This document shows, one piece after another, positions 43,401-51,381 of a stretch of DNA of 53,973 nucleotides. How positions within the stretch are numbered: position 1 is the stretch's first letter; every line of letters begins with the position of its first letter. The stretch is from Verrucomicrobiales bacterium (GTDB taxonomy: Bacteria > Verrucomicrobiota > Verrucomicrobiia > Verrucomicrobiales > V1-33). The stretch lies in the NCBI GenBank assembly GCA_018003315.1, contig JAGNEJ010000026.1, positions 1 to 53,973 of the forward strand, given 5' to 3'. The notes beneath the pieces are model-generated. The model was given only the letters and a program-made list of their open reading frames with translations. It did no database searches and had not been told where the DNA came from. The position numbers were made by a program, and so were the translations under genes.

Positions 43401-44959
43401 TCGGTGAGGATTTTCAGGCTGCTTCCCGCCTTCCAGTTTCCGTCCACGCCTTTTGGATAGTCGCTGAGTTCCAGCACCCAGAGGCGTCCACGGGCATCCC
43501 AGTCGATGCAAATGGGATCGGCCACCAGCGGTTCGGCGGCCACCAGCTCAATTTCCAAGCCGCCGCCGACACGCAGGCTCGCTTGCGACTCCTGCGGCGG
43601 CAGCGCGGGCGGCATCTCGCGCTGCGTTTCGGTTAGGCGATACGATCCTGGCAGCAGCGATGCTGCGGCATTTTCAATGATCTGTTCTGTTTCCGGAGCC
43701 AGCCGGGCCGGGCGGTCGTAATACCACAGCGACTCCTGGGCCTCATATCCACCTTCCTCCAAAATGCGGCGGCTGGGGATGTAGCAGGGCACGTCATTGG
43801 CATAGGCGGTCACCCACAGACGGCCCCCATCAAATCGGTCCTTCAGCCAGCGCGAGTAGTCCACCACCACCTCGCCGGCCAGAAAAACCATCGCCAAATC
43901 ATCGCCAAAGCACCACGTCTGCACGGTGTAGGGCAGTTTCTCCAGCAGCGTTTCGCCGCGGTCCAGCTTCTCCAACTGACGTTTCGCATGATAGCCCACG
44001 ATGCCGCCCTGCCCGGCCCGCTGTTGCCATTGCTCGCGGGTGGGTGGCGGGGCAAACGGCAATTCGATCCGCTCCAGCCGGCACACCGGCGCCGCCGTCA
44101 GCGGGCGCATCCGGTTCCTGACAAGTCCTGCGGCCTCCACCGAAAGCTCCCTGCCGTGTTCCGCAGCAAGCTCAATCTTTCCGCGTGGAGAGGGATTGGC
44201 ATCCGCTCCCGTACCAACCGTAATCAGGGCCACCGCGCCGGGAAATTGATTCTCCAATTCCACCTGGGCGCATCCTGACCAGTCTCCGTGCACCACGTTG
44301 GCGTCTCCCAGCGTGGTGCAATGGCAGGCGTAGTTGGCGACGATGGCCAGCGGTTTTCCCGTGTCACGGTCGCGGGCACAGAGCACGGGCAGGGCATGAT
44401 CCACCGGACCGCCACGAGTGCGGCGGTTGGCGGCGAAGCACACGCGGCCTTCATTCCATTCCAGCGTTGCCGCCCGCTGCGCCCGGATGGCATCCAGCGC
44501 CACGGTTTTGAGTTTTTCTGTCAGGATTTTTGCATAGGCAACGATGCGCTCCCGCTGTTCCGGAGTGTCATTGCCCACGAAAATGTTTGGGGCGAACCGG
44601 GAGAGCATCGGGCCGTTGTGGGTATGCGAAGAGCAGACGGCCAGGTTTTCGCGCGGCAGGGCGGCCTTCTCCCGCAGCCATGTCGCCACTTCCTCCACGA
44701 TGTCCGCAGTGACTCCGCAGTTGTCCACGCCGATGAGCACCAGCGGAGGCTTTCCGGTGGTGGAAATGGCCAGGGCTTTCGCCCAAAGCCGCTGGGCCAC
44801 TTCCTGAGTTTCCGAGGTCCGGCTGGCATACCCTGTCAGGCGGATCGCCCCTTCCGGCGTGATGTCCTGCCTGGCCGCTCCCGCTTTGAAATCCTCACCA
44901 AAAATCCACCCGGCGGTGAAGGACATGACCAGCATTGCGCATCCGAGAATCCGTTTCAT
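40457..44959 (-). CDS. Neutral-ceramidase-like domain fused to PVC dehydrogenase, HEAT repeats and cytochrome c
   Basis: This is a 1500-aa exported protein starting at 44959 (MKRILGCAMLVMSFTAGWIFG). Residues about 24-440 resemble neutral/alkaline non-lysosomal ceramidase (AGAARQDITPEGAIRLTGY, CSSHTHNGPMLS, NYACHCTTLG with its metal-binding histidines). Residues about 465-880 are a PVC-type membrane-bound-dehydrogenase propeller (LEIELVAAEPLVADPI, DTNGDGLPD, NGLALGLDNWIHGSGG). HEAT-like repeats span about 900-1170. A mono-heme cytochrome c domain has CATCH at 1207-1211, followed by a beta-sandwich C terminus. Each half is a known family; the fusion couples a hydrolase to an electron-carrying dehydrogenase. 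It is divergent from the sulfatase 104 bp away. Confidence 0.85.
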   Translation of the reverse strand: MKRILGCAMLVMSFTAGWIFGEDFKAGAARQDITPEGAIRLTGYASRTSETQEVAQRLWAKALAISTTGKPPLVLIGVDNCGVTADIVEEVATWLREKAALPRENLAVCSSHTHNGPMLSRFAPNIFVGNDTPEQRERIVAYAKILTEKLKTVALDAIRAQRAATLEWNEGRVCFAANRRTRGGPVDHALPVLCARDRDTGKPLAIVANYACHCTTLGDANVVHGDWSGCAQVELENQFPGAVALITVGTGADANPSPRGKIELAAEHGRELSVEAAGLVRNRMRPLTAAPVCRLERIELPFAPPPTREQWQQRAGQGGIVGYHAKRQLEKLDRGETLLEKLPYTVQTWCFGDDLAMVFLAGEVVVDYSRWLKDRFDGGRLWVTAYANDVPCYIPSRRILEEGGYEAQESLWYYDRPARLAPETEQIIENAAASLLPGSYRLTETQREMPPALPPQESQASLRVGGGLEIELVAAEPLVADPICIDWDARGRLWVLELSDYPKGVDGNWKAGSSLKILTDTNGDGLPDKAQVFLDGLKFPTGFLCRGRGAFVCAAPDILWAEDTDGDGRADRVEKRYSGWSTENYNARVNGLALGLDNWIHGSGGLIGGRITPGNIDLSGRDFRFDPASGVIEAASGKTQQGRPRDDWDHWFGCDNSTLLWHYPLPDGPLQRNAHVAPPAARVNPLAKTGEGPLFPTSRTLERYNEPHMANRTTSGCGVAIYRDDWLGEAYSGNAFTCEPVHNLVRRTVLADDGVTFSGSRAPDEPQREFFSSRDNWSRFVQARTGPDGALWIVDMYRFVIEHPTWIPEERQKRLDLRAGSDRGRIYRLKVPGKPLRSVRDLTALSDADLAAALATRNGTERDRVHMEILLRGRSSGLAALLQSPIPQVRGQALAVRDGIGSLTAQEISAALKDGDAHVREIAARLAGKYRVDLTPVISDPVPKVAAAAALASTNPDQLSSIALTHGGDPWIRAAVFSSAADCAEACLQRMLQAPAQTPGRQELIAGFAASVKHPDAALDLLLASPEAPLRLLAELCEKMKEHMDGPRKNLLEARGKAAMSEGDPDALRLLGAIGLPDEALLGIFGDTGATAVLEIVTRRGGANNGQRLTEFLQAGTPAMRSAIVHALSSRREWNPLLVKAVRAGRLLPAEIPLVDQQAVIRVLPEAAGLFPARSTASVGDRMKPYAATAGLSGNLEAGEAVFQKNCATCHAANGIGHAVGPDIAAYRAKPVLDLVMAIVDPNAVIEPAHLACEVVTTDGRTRAGIIREETATGLVVVQPAGIAETLLRKEVARIQPLGVSLMPEGLEKLLAPQDMADLHAWLRSGGPAAWASATPAQTAAARKTFLDSSPLRLGKIIKSGASQTYSSWMGSLPLHCCRALNGEQELAWESTPVAAGGDSATFRFAAGMGYVSQPAGNFHLRINRRVALNLAASLANSSWRSADGSVVGQWRVLEANAEDACGILTISVPLRWLEPGKPALFELTGSDSGSLRWIGLYVP

Positions 44960-45063
44960 GGACGGAAGTTTTCCGGCTTGAACGGCGGCTGACAAGCCCA
45001 AACCACGTCGCGGGGAATCCCAAGGTTGCGTAATGCACCGGGGCGCTTCATGCTGCCATTGCC

Positions 45064-46434
45064 ATGAAAACCCTTCTGCTTCTGTCGCTGCTGCTGGCGG
45101 TTTGTTTCGACCAAACTTCCACTGTCAATGGAGCGGAAGCCCCGGTGAAACCGAACATGATTTTCATCCTCAGCGACGATCTCGCCCAAGGGGACCTCGG
45201 CTGTTACGGGCAGAAGCACATTCTTACACCAAGGCTGAACCGGATGGCAAAGGAAGGCACCCGCTTCACCCAGGCCTACTGCGGCACGGGTGTCTGCGCG
45301 CCGAGTCGGGCCTCCCTCATGACCGGCCTGCACTGCGGGCATTGTCCGGTGCGCGGGAACTGGGAAATCAAACCCGAAGGCCAACTTCCCTTGCCCGCGG
45401 AGACGACGACGGTGGCACAAATTTTGAAATCGGCCGGTTATGTCACCGCCTGCATCGGCAAGTGGGGAATGGGCATGTTCGACACCACCGGCAGCCCCTT
45501 GAAAAAGGGATTCGATCATTTCTTCGGCTACAACTGTCAGCGCCACGCTCATTCCTATTTTCCAGCCTATCTTTACCGTGATGCCGAGCGTTTTGCGCTG
45601 CCTGGCAACGATGGCCGCGGTGTGGGGAAAACCTATGCGCAAAACCTCATTCAGGCAGATGCATTGGCGTGGCTGCGCTTGCACCGGGACGTTCCCTTTT
45701 TTCTGTTTTATGCGGTCACCCTGCCGCATGCCCGGCATGAAATCGATGACTTGGGCGTCTATGCGCAGGAGCCCTGGACTCCACAGCAGAAGGCCTACGC
45801 CGCACAGGTTAGCCGCCTGGACCGGGATGTCGGAGAAGTGCTGGATTTGCTGTGCGAATTGAAGCTCGAACGCAAAACCCTGGTCATTGTTTCCGGTGAC
45901 AATGGCTCTTCGTTCGATCCCGCTTCCGAACTGGGGCAGCGCTTTGACCAGGCGGCCAATGGCCTGCGCGGATTCAAGCGCAGCCTGTATGAAGGAGCAC
46001 TGCGCCAGGCGACTCTGGCCTGGTGGCCGGGGGTGGTGCCGCCCGGTCGGGTCACCGATGAGCCCTGGGCGTTCTGGGATTTCCTGCCCACGGCAGCGGC
46101 GCTTTCCGGCGCCCGGATTCCCTCCGACTGCCAGACCGACGGCCTGTCACTGGTGGGCCTGCTCAAAGGCGGCAAGGCTCCGCAGCGCAGCCATTTTTAC
46201 TGGGAACTGCATGAGGGAACTCCGCTCCAGGCCGTGCGCTTTGGAAAATGGAAGGCGGTAAAAAACGGACCGAAGGCGGCCATGGAACTTTATGACATCG
46301 AAGCGGATGAAGGTGAGAAAACCAACGTTGCGCAAGCGCATCCCGAACTCGTAGCCAAGGCCGTGGAACTGATGCAATCCAGTCATGCCGATTCCCCCAA
46401 CTGGCCGCTGACCGGCAAATCCGGCGGAAAATAG
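45064..46434 (+). CDS. Type I sulfatase (arylsulfatase family)
   Basis: This 456-aa exported hydrolase (signal residues 1-23) desulfates an unknown organic sulfate. Metal-binding Asp38-Asp39 is in [10 protein letters not shown]. The formylglycine motif is Cys78-Ala-Pro-Ser-Arg82 ([12 protein letters not shown]), and further family marks are IGKWGMG and [10 protein letters not shown]. The Cys needs conversion to formylglycine by an FGE enzyme; the SUMF1 domain in the heme operon lacks the FGE cysteines, so the activator must be elsewhere. It is divergent from the ceramidase/dehydrogenase gene and may be co-regulated with it. Confidence 0.93.
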   Translation: MKTLLLLSLLLAVCFDQTSTVNGAEAPVKPNMIFILSDDLAQGDLGCYGQKHILTPRLNRMAKEGTRFTQAYCGTGVCAPSRASLMTGLHCGHCPVRGNWEIKPEGQLPLPAETTTVAQILKSAGYVTACIGKWGMGMFDTTGSPLKKGFDHFFGYNCQRHAHSYFPAYLYRDAERFALPGNDGRGVGKTYAQNLIQADALAWLRLHRDVPFFLFYAVTLPHARHEIDDLGVYAQEPWTPQQKAYAAQVSRLDRDVGEVLDLLCELKLERKTLVIVSGDNGSSFDPASELGQRFDQAANGLRGFKRSLYEGALRQATLAWWPGVVPPGRVTDEPWAFWDFLPTAAALSGARIPSDCQTDGLSLVGLLKGGKAPQRSHFYWELHEGTPLQAVRFGKWKAVKNGPKAAMELYDIEADEGEKTNVAQAHPELVAKAVELMQSSHADSPNWPLTGKSGGK

Positions 46435-46488
46435 CCCGCAGGCCCGGGGATCGGATGCGTGCAACGCAGGACGCCGCCGCTCCGGCGA

Positions 46489-49344
46489 TCAGTGAAAAAA
46501 TGGATAGACGACCCGGAATCGGAACATCTGGTTTTCCGACTGACCGGGCGGAGGATTGGCGTGGTAGAAACCCGGAGCGGATGGACTGGAAGACGGAACC
46601 GCAGCGGGTGCGACACCCCAAACGATCCCGTCCAGACTGCGCTCAATGCTCACGGCAACATCGTTGAAGTCTCCCCGTTCGCCCACCCACGGGCGCTGGG
46701 AATTCCACTGAAACCAAGCGATGCCGCTGTCCTGAAGCATTTGAAACCGCTCGCCATGCGGCCCGGAGCCTGACAGCGGATTGCCCCCGCCGGCGAATTC
46801 CATCACGTTGGGCCGTCCGTCCCCGTCTGGATCGTCCCATGGTCCGCTGAACGTTCGCAGGCCGGGAATGCTGTTTTTTCCGAGCCAGCGCTCATAGCCG
46901 CCGAAACGGAAGGTGGTGACGCGATCAACCAGAGGCGAAGCCACCGCGAGGCCGACATTGTCAAAGGCCACCGCACTTCCGAATCCCTCCCCTGCGGTGG
47001 GCCAGCCAGGAAAGAGTTTCCTGCGCTGGTTGAAAATGGCGCCGTCATTTTCAAAAAAGATCTCCACCGCACCTGCGGTGTTCTCACCAGGGGAACCAAT
47101 GACCGCGACGCCATCATTCAGGGCAACACTCATGCCGTAGCCGGACTGGGGTGCCCCGTTGGGGAAGAAATTCTTCTCATGATACCAGAGGTCCGTGTAA
47201 GGGTTGCGAGAGAAGAGGAATGCCCCGCCAAGATTGGAACCGAAGAGCGGCGGCGTGGTGCCAACGAGCAGGCGAAGGGAGCCATCGGAGGCCTGCCCCA
47301 GCGCAACATCGACGCCAAAGAGCCCGCGGGACGGATCCGGAGGGGCTAGAACGTTCCGTATCGTGAATCCCACCGTGGAGCCGCTGCGTTCCCACACCGC
47401 GACCATCCCTTGGGGATTGCTGCTGACGTCTTCCGCAGCCCAGCCTCCCGCCGCCAGCGTGCTTTCGGTGGCGTCGATCGTGGAACCAAGCAGGGCATCG
47501 TGGTCAGCGGGCAATGTGCCGCGATAGGTGCTGAAGTGGCTGAAGAATGTGGGATTGGAGGGCGTGGTGGCACGAAAATGCACGACAGCACCGGTGCGCA
47601 CGGTGGCACTGCCCTGACCGAAGGCCCGGGGTGTGCCGACGAAGATGTCTGCGCCGGATGGCGTGATGGCGACGGCGTCCGCGAAACCTTCGCCCGCGTT
47701 GATGCCGGGAGGACGGGTCAGTTGCGCGAGAATGGATCCGCCCCGCATCACCAAAACCTGATCGACCCCCGGTGCGCTCGCCACCACAAGTCCGTTCTCC
47801 GCCACGTCCACATCCGTGCCAAAGCGCGCACCAGTCACTGGCGGAGATGGACGCACAGTGCTTGTGCGCTTCCAGTCATTTTTCAGGACGTGACTGCGTT
47901 CGTAGAGGTGCACGGCGCCGCCATTGTCCGCTTCGAAGGAGTCCTCCGGATCCCCCACCGCCATGAGCAACCCGGAAATGGACACCTTGCTGCCAAACCG
48001 GCCCGGATTGGCAGAGGGTGCGGAAATGCTCTTGGTCAATCCCCACGCGCCGGTGCCTCCCGCATTTTGTTCATGCACCTCCAGCACCTGCGGCGTCACT
48101 TGTTCCGTCGGCGAGGCGGAGGCTCGACTCCGTGCAGCGAAGACCCCGGCAGCAGCCTGCAGGCTGGGGGAGGGCAGCGTATCTCCCTCATCCAGAAAAA
48201 CCGGTGATCCCACCGGCGTTTCCTGTTCCAGAATGCCAGCCCCGCGATAGACCGCTACATAGCCCTGACTGGCTCCCGGAAAAACGGCATCCGGCCCAAG
48301 CTGGCGAACCAGGGTCACGGCATAACGATCCGTGCCGCACGCCTTGATTTGAACGGCAAACAATCCCGCGACCGCACCGGTGTGATTCACGAAATGCTCC
48401 AGCGTCCAGCTTCCTCCGGATGCGGACGGTGGGACGACCGCGTGGGGGGAATTCTGCGAGGGGGTGGCGGAGCGCCGCGCGGCAAAAACGGCCCGGCCGC
48501 CGCTGAGAGCTGGTGTGCCATAGAAAAAGAGCACTCCCGCCAGATTCGAAGGACGCAGCGTGCCCACCCGGCCCCAGAAATTCACGCCGTCCTGGTCCTT
48601 CCGGTAGGCATGCAACAGCAGGCCGGTGCCGGACTCCTGCCCGGTGACCAGCAGCAGATTCCCCTCCAGCTGGACGCTCCCGGCAAATGGTACCATGCCG
48701 AATGCAGGAAGTGGATTTGTCAGGGTGACAAAAGTGCTCCAGGAATTGGGCGAGGGATTGTCCCGCAAGTGCATTGTGACGCGGCGGACTCCGGCTGCAT
48801 CCTGCTCGACGAGCGCCAGCCAGTCGCCGGAGAAGGCCATGGAAAGCAGGGCCGTGGAACTGGCCATCTTCGGCACGGTGGCCAGCAGACCCCAGGCATC
48901 CGCACCCCCGAGGCTGCGCTGGTAAAGATAGGCAGCATCACGCGCCAGCACTGCCACCACGTCCCCGCCGTTGTGGGCTACCCCTTGTCCGAATCCTGCA
49001 GGACGGGCTGCAGGTATGGCAATGGTGGTCCGGAGCCCCCAGCCTGGAGCAAGATTTTTGTCGTAAATGAACACCGGACCGGCCGCCCCCGAAAGGTTCG
49101 CTGCGCCCACCACCAGCGTATCCGGTGACATGGCCACGGAGTTTCCAAAATCATCACTCCGCGGCTGAAGGATGGTGGTCAATGGCACTGGAGGAGAATC
49201 CGCCAGCGCGATGGGACAAACAATGAACGCGAGAGCGAACCCCATCAATGCACCGACAATCCGGACGGATGGAGTGGTGTGGTTCATGGAGAGATCACAC
49301 GAAAGCATCCCATTGCTTCCTTGGTCATGGTTGGCTTCATTCAT
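46489..49344 (-). CDS. Large exported FG-GAP repeat protein
   Basis: This is a 951-aa protein. The ATG at 49344 is chosen because GGAGG lies 6 bases upstream; the hydrophobic signal (VGALMGFALAFIVCPIALA) begins about 30 residues in. The rest is FG-GAP-type repeats forming a propeller surface (FGNSVAMSPDTLVVGAAN, RFGSKVSISGLLMAVGDPED, RFGTDVDVAENGLVVASAPG, GYGMSVALNDGVAVIGSPGEN, GFGSAVAFDNVGLAVASPLV). The C-terminal part carries DDPDGDGRPNVMEFAGGGNP, a calcium-binding-like segment common in secreted Verrucomicrobia proteins. It is probably a cell-surface or matrix protein. No partner genes are adjacent. Confidence 0.8.
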   Translation of the reverse strand: MNEANHDQGSNGMLSCDLSMNHTTPSVRIVGALMGFALAFIVCPIALADSPPVPLTTILQPRSDDFGNSVAMSPDTLVVGAANLSGAAGPVFIYDKNLAPGWGLRTTIAIPAARPAGFGQGVAHNGGDVVAVLARDAAYLYQRSLGGADAWGLLATVPKMASSTALLSMAFSGDWLALVEQDAAGVRRVTMHLRDNPSPNSWSTFVTLTNPLPAFGMVPFAGSVQLEGNLLLVTGQESGTGLLLHAYRKDQDGVNFWGRVGTLRPSNLAGVLFFYGTPALSGGRAVFAARRSATPSQNSPHAVVPPSASGGSWTLEHFVNHTGAVAGLFAVQIKACGTDRYAVTLVRQLGPDAVFPGASQGYVAVYRGAGILEQETPVGSPVFLDEGDTLPSPSLQAAAGVFAARSRASASPTEQVTPQVLEVHEQNAGGTGAWGLTKSISAPSANPGRFGSKVSISGLLMAVGDPEDSFEADNGGAVHLYERSHVLKNDWKRTSTVRPSPPVTGARFGTDVDVAENGLVVASAPGVDQVLVMRGGSILAQLTRPPGINAGEGFADAVAITPSGADIFVGTPRAFGQGSATVRTGAVVHFRATTPSNPTFFSHFSTYRGTLPADHDALLGSTIDATESTLAAGGWAAEDVSSNPQGMVAVWERSGSTVGFTIRNVLAPPDPSRGLFGVDVALGQASDGSLRLLVGTTPPLFGSNLGGAFLFSRNPYTDLWYHEKNFFPNGAPQSGYGMSVALNDGVAVIGSPGENTAGAVEIFFENDGAIFNQRRKLFPGWPTAGEGFGSAVAFDNVGLAVASPLVDRVTTFRFGGYERWLGKNSIPGLRTFSGPWDDPDGDGRPNVMEFAGGGNPLSGSGPHGERFQMLQDSGIAWFQWNSQRPWVGERGDFNDVAVSIERSLDGIVWGVAPAAVPSSSPSAPGFYHANPPPGQSENQMFRFRVVYPFFH

Positions 49345-49546
49345 GCAAAACCTCCATCGCGAAACAGTATCGCCGCTGGCAATTTTGTAAAGATATGGCA
49401 TTGCCTAACAGCCACCAGCCGGTTCCGGCGATCAGGGGACCGGCGCGAAAAGCCGAGACTGGTCAGCAGCACCGCCCGCGTCACTCTGTCAGGACGCCCG
49501 CAAATAAGCAGCGGGAGTCATGCCCCGAGTTCACCCTGACTGTGGA

Positions 49547-50440
49547 TCAATCCCCCTCGGCACCCATGGGTGCGGCGCGCGCTTCCGGATCGGCAGTGGA
49601 TTCCGGTTGAGCGGCATCCACCGGCGGGGCTTTCTCCGGGTTTTCCGGCTCCGCAGCTTTCGGACGGCGGCCTCTTTTGGGTTTCGCCTCGGCGTCCTCG
49701 CCGGTGCCAAATGGGAGTTCCTGCTGCAGCGCCACGGCATTCTCGGGATGCGGCGCTTCCTCGGGTTCCGGCAGTTTCACGGCGCGCAATTCGGCGGCAT
49801 TGGGCAGTTCATCCACGGACTTGATGCCGAAATGATCCAGAAACAGATCCGTGGTTTCATAGAGCAGGGGACGCCCTGGCAGATCCGCTCTTCCGGAGAT
49901 GCGGATGATGTTCCGGTCCAGCAGCGTCTGCATGGGGCCGTCCACACTAACGCCGCGCACCGCTTCAATGCTGGCCTTTGTCACCGGCTGGCGGTAGGCG
50001 ATGATCGCCAGCGTTTCCAGTGCGCTGGGCGTGAGCCGCTGCGGTTTTTTTTCGGGAAACAACTGACGCACCCAAGGGGCGTATTCCGGACGGGCGGCGA
50101 TGCGCCATCCGGTGGGCCGTTCGGCCAGGGTGAAGGCGCGTCGGGATTCCTCATAGGTGCGGATGAGCCGGACAATCACCGCAGTGATCTGTTCTTCGGT
50201 GACTTCGCCATACCGCACCAGCGCCGCGGTCAACGGATCAACTGGCCCGGCTGATTCCACCGGATTTTCCGCTTCACCAGCCCCATCTCCCTGAGCGGTT
50301 TGCACCACGGTTTCCTCCTCAGTCATCCGCTCCCGGGCGGCCGCGGCGGCGGTGCTGCCGAGCACCCGTGCGATTTCCCGTGCGGATACGCCATCCGGGG
50401 AGGCAAAGATGAGGGCTTCAACGATGTGTTCCAATTCCAT
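49547..50440 (-). CDS. scpB: Segregation and condensation protein B
   Basis: This 297-aa protein is the winged-helix kleisin-associated subunit of the Smc-ScpAB chromosome condensation complex. It starts LEHIVEALIFASPDGVSAREIARVLG, and RPTGWRIAARPEYAPWVRQLF, QRLTPSALETLAIIAYRQPVTKASIEAVRGV and LPGRPLLYETTDLFLDHFGI are typical. A poorly conserved insertion of about 40 residues (31-70) sits in the first winged helix, and an acidic/Pro-rich tail of about 80 residues contains KPKRGRRPK, a basic AT-hook-like patch. It lies 30 bp downstream of scpA. Confidence 0.93.
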   Translation of the reverse strand: MELEHIVEALIFASPDGVSAREIARVLGSTAAAAARERMTEEETVVQTAQGDGAGEAENPVESAGPVDPLTAALVRYGEVTEEQITAVIVRLIRTYEESRRAFTLAERPTGWRIAARPEYAPWVRQLFPEKKPQRLTPSALETLAIIAYRQPVTKASIEAVRGVSVDGPMQTLLDRNIIRISGRADLPGRPLLYETTDLFLDHFGIKSVDELPNAAELRAVKLPEPEEAPHPENAVALQQELPFGTGEDAEAKPKRGRRPKAAEPENPEKAPPVDAAQPESTADPEARAAPMGAEGD

Positions 50441-50470
50441 AGGTCAACGGGTGCTGGCGCAGGCCATCGG

Positions 50471-51220
50471 CTAGGTGTTTTCGTTGCGGATGAGGGTGAT
50501 TTCACCGAGCAGACTGTCCTGGGAAATGCGGAACTGCCGCAGTTTGATCAGCTCCAGCATCGCCACAAAGGTCACGATGATTTCATCCCGCGAACTGGCG
50601 GCGGCGAACAGGCTGAAAAAGCGCACCTGTTCACCGGGCGGCACCGAGGTCAGCAGAAATTCAATCTTGTCCGCGACCGTCCACCGGTCATCCACGATTT
50701 CGTGCAGGGTCGGGGTCTTTTTCTCCTCGGAAAACCGGTCGAGCACTCCCTGAAAGGCGCGGATAAGGTCGAAGATGCTGACCTCCGGAAACGGTTCCAC
50801 CCCGTCATCGGCAATCATGCCTTCCGGAGCTTCCGGCACGGCGGGGAAAAACGTCTCGTTCTGCATGGCCCGGCGCTGCAGGAAGCCGGCGGCATCCTTG
50901 AATTTCTTGTATTCAATGAGCTGGCGGATCAGCTCCCAGCGGGGGTCCTCCTCGTCCGCATCGGCGTCAGGCAACTGCACCTGTTTGGGCAGCAGCGTCC
51001 GGCTCTTCAAATACATCAGGTTGGCAGCCATCACGATGAACTCGCCCGCGAGGTCGATGTTCAGCAGTTTGAACGTGTCCACATACTCCAGAAACTGCCT
51101 GGTGACGCGCTCGATGGAAATATCGCAGATGTCCACCTCGTCCTTCTTGATGAGGTAAAGAAGGAGATCGAGCGGACCCTCGAACATGTCCAGCCGGACT
51201 TTGTAGTTCTCTTCAACCAT
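50471..51220 (-). CDS. scpA: Segregation and condensation protein A (kleisin)
   Basis: This 249-aa kleisin subunit bridges Smc heads. The N terminus (VRLDMFEGPLDLLLYLIKKDEVDICDISI) and AGEFIVMAANLMYLKSRTLLP are diagnostic, and the C terminus has the winged-helix SmC-binding part (IVTFVAMLELIKLRQFRISQ). Start at 51220. It is followed by scpB after 30 bp in the usual order, so they form an operon. Confidence 0.94.
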   Translation of the reverse strand: MVEENYKVRLDMFEGPLDLLLYLIKKDEVDICDISIERVTRQFLEYVDTFKLLNIDLAGEFIVMAANLMYLKSRTLLPKQVQLPDADADEEDPRWELIRQLIEYKKFKDAAGFLQRRAMQNETFFPAVPEAPEGMIADDGVEPFPEVSIFDLIRAFQGVLDRFSEEKKTPTLHEIVDDRWTVADKIEFLLTSVPPGEQVRFFSLFAAASSRDEIIVTFVAMLELIKLRQFRISQDSLLGEITLIRNENT

Positions 51221-51381
51221 GCGGAAAAATCAACGGGCGCGGGGGCGGAAAAAATGGGGAGGGCGCACCTACTCCACCCTCCGCAGCCGTGCAAGGGAAG
51301 TTGTCGTTTGCCCTTGTCTGCGCCTTGCAGGGCAATCCGCGCCGGCACCGTCCCGAAGGACTGTCAGGCAGAGCGGGTCCG

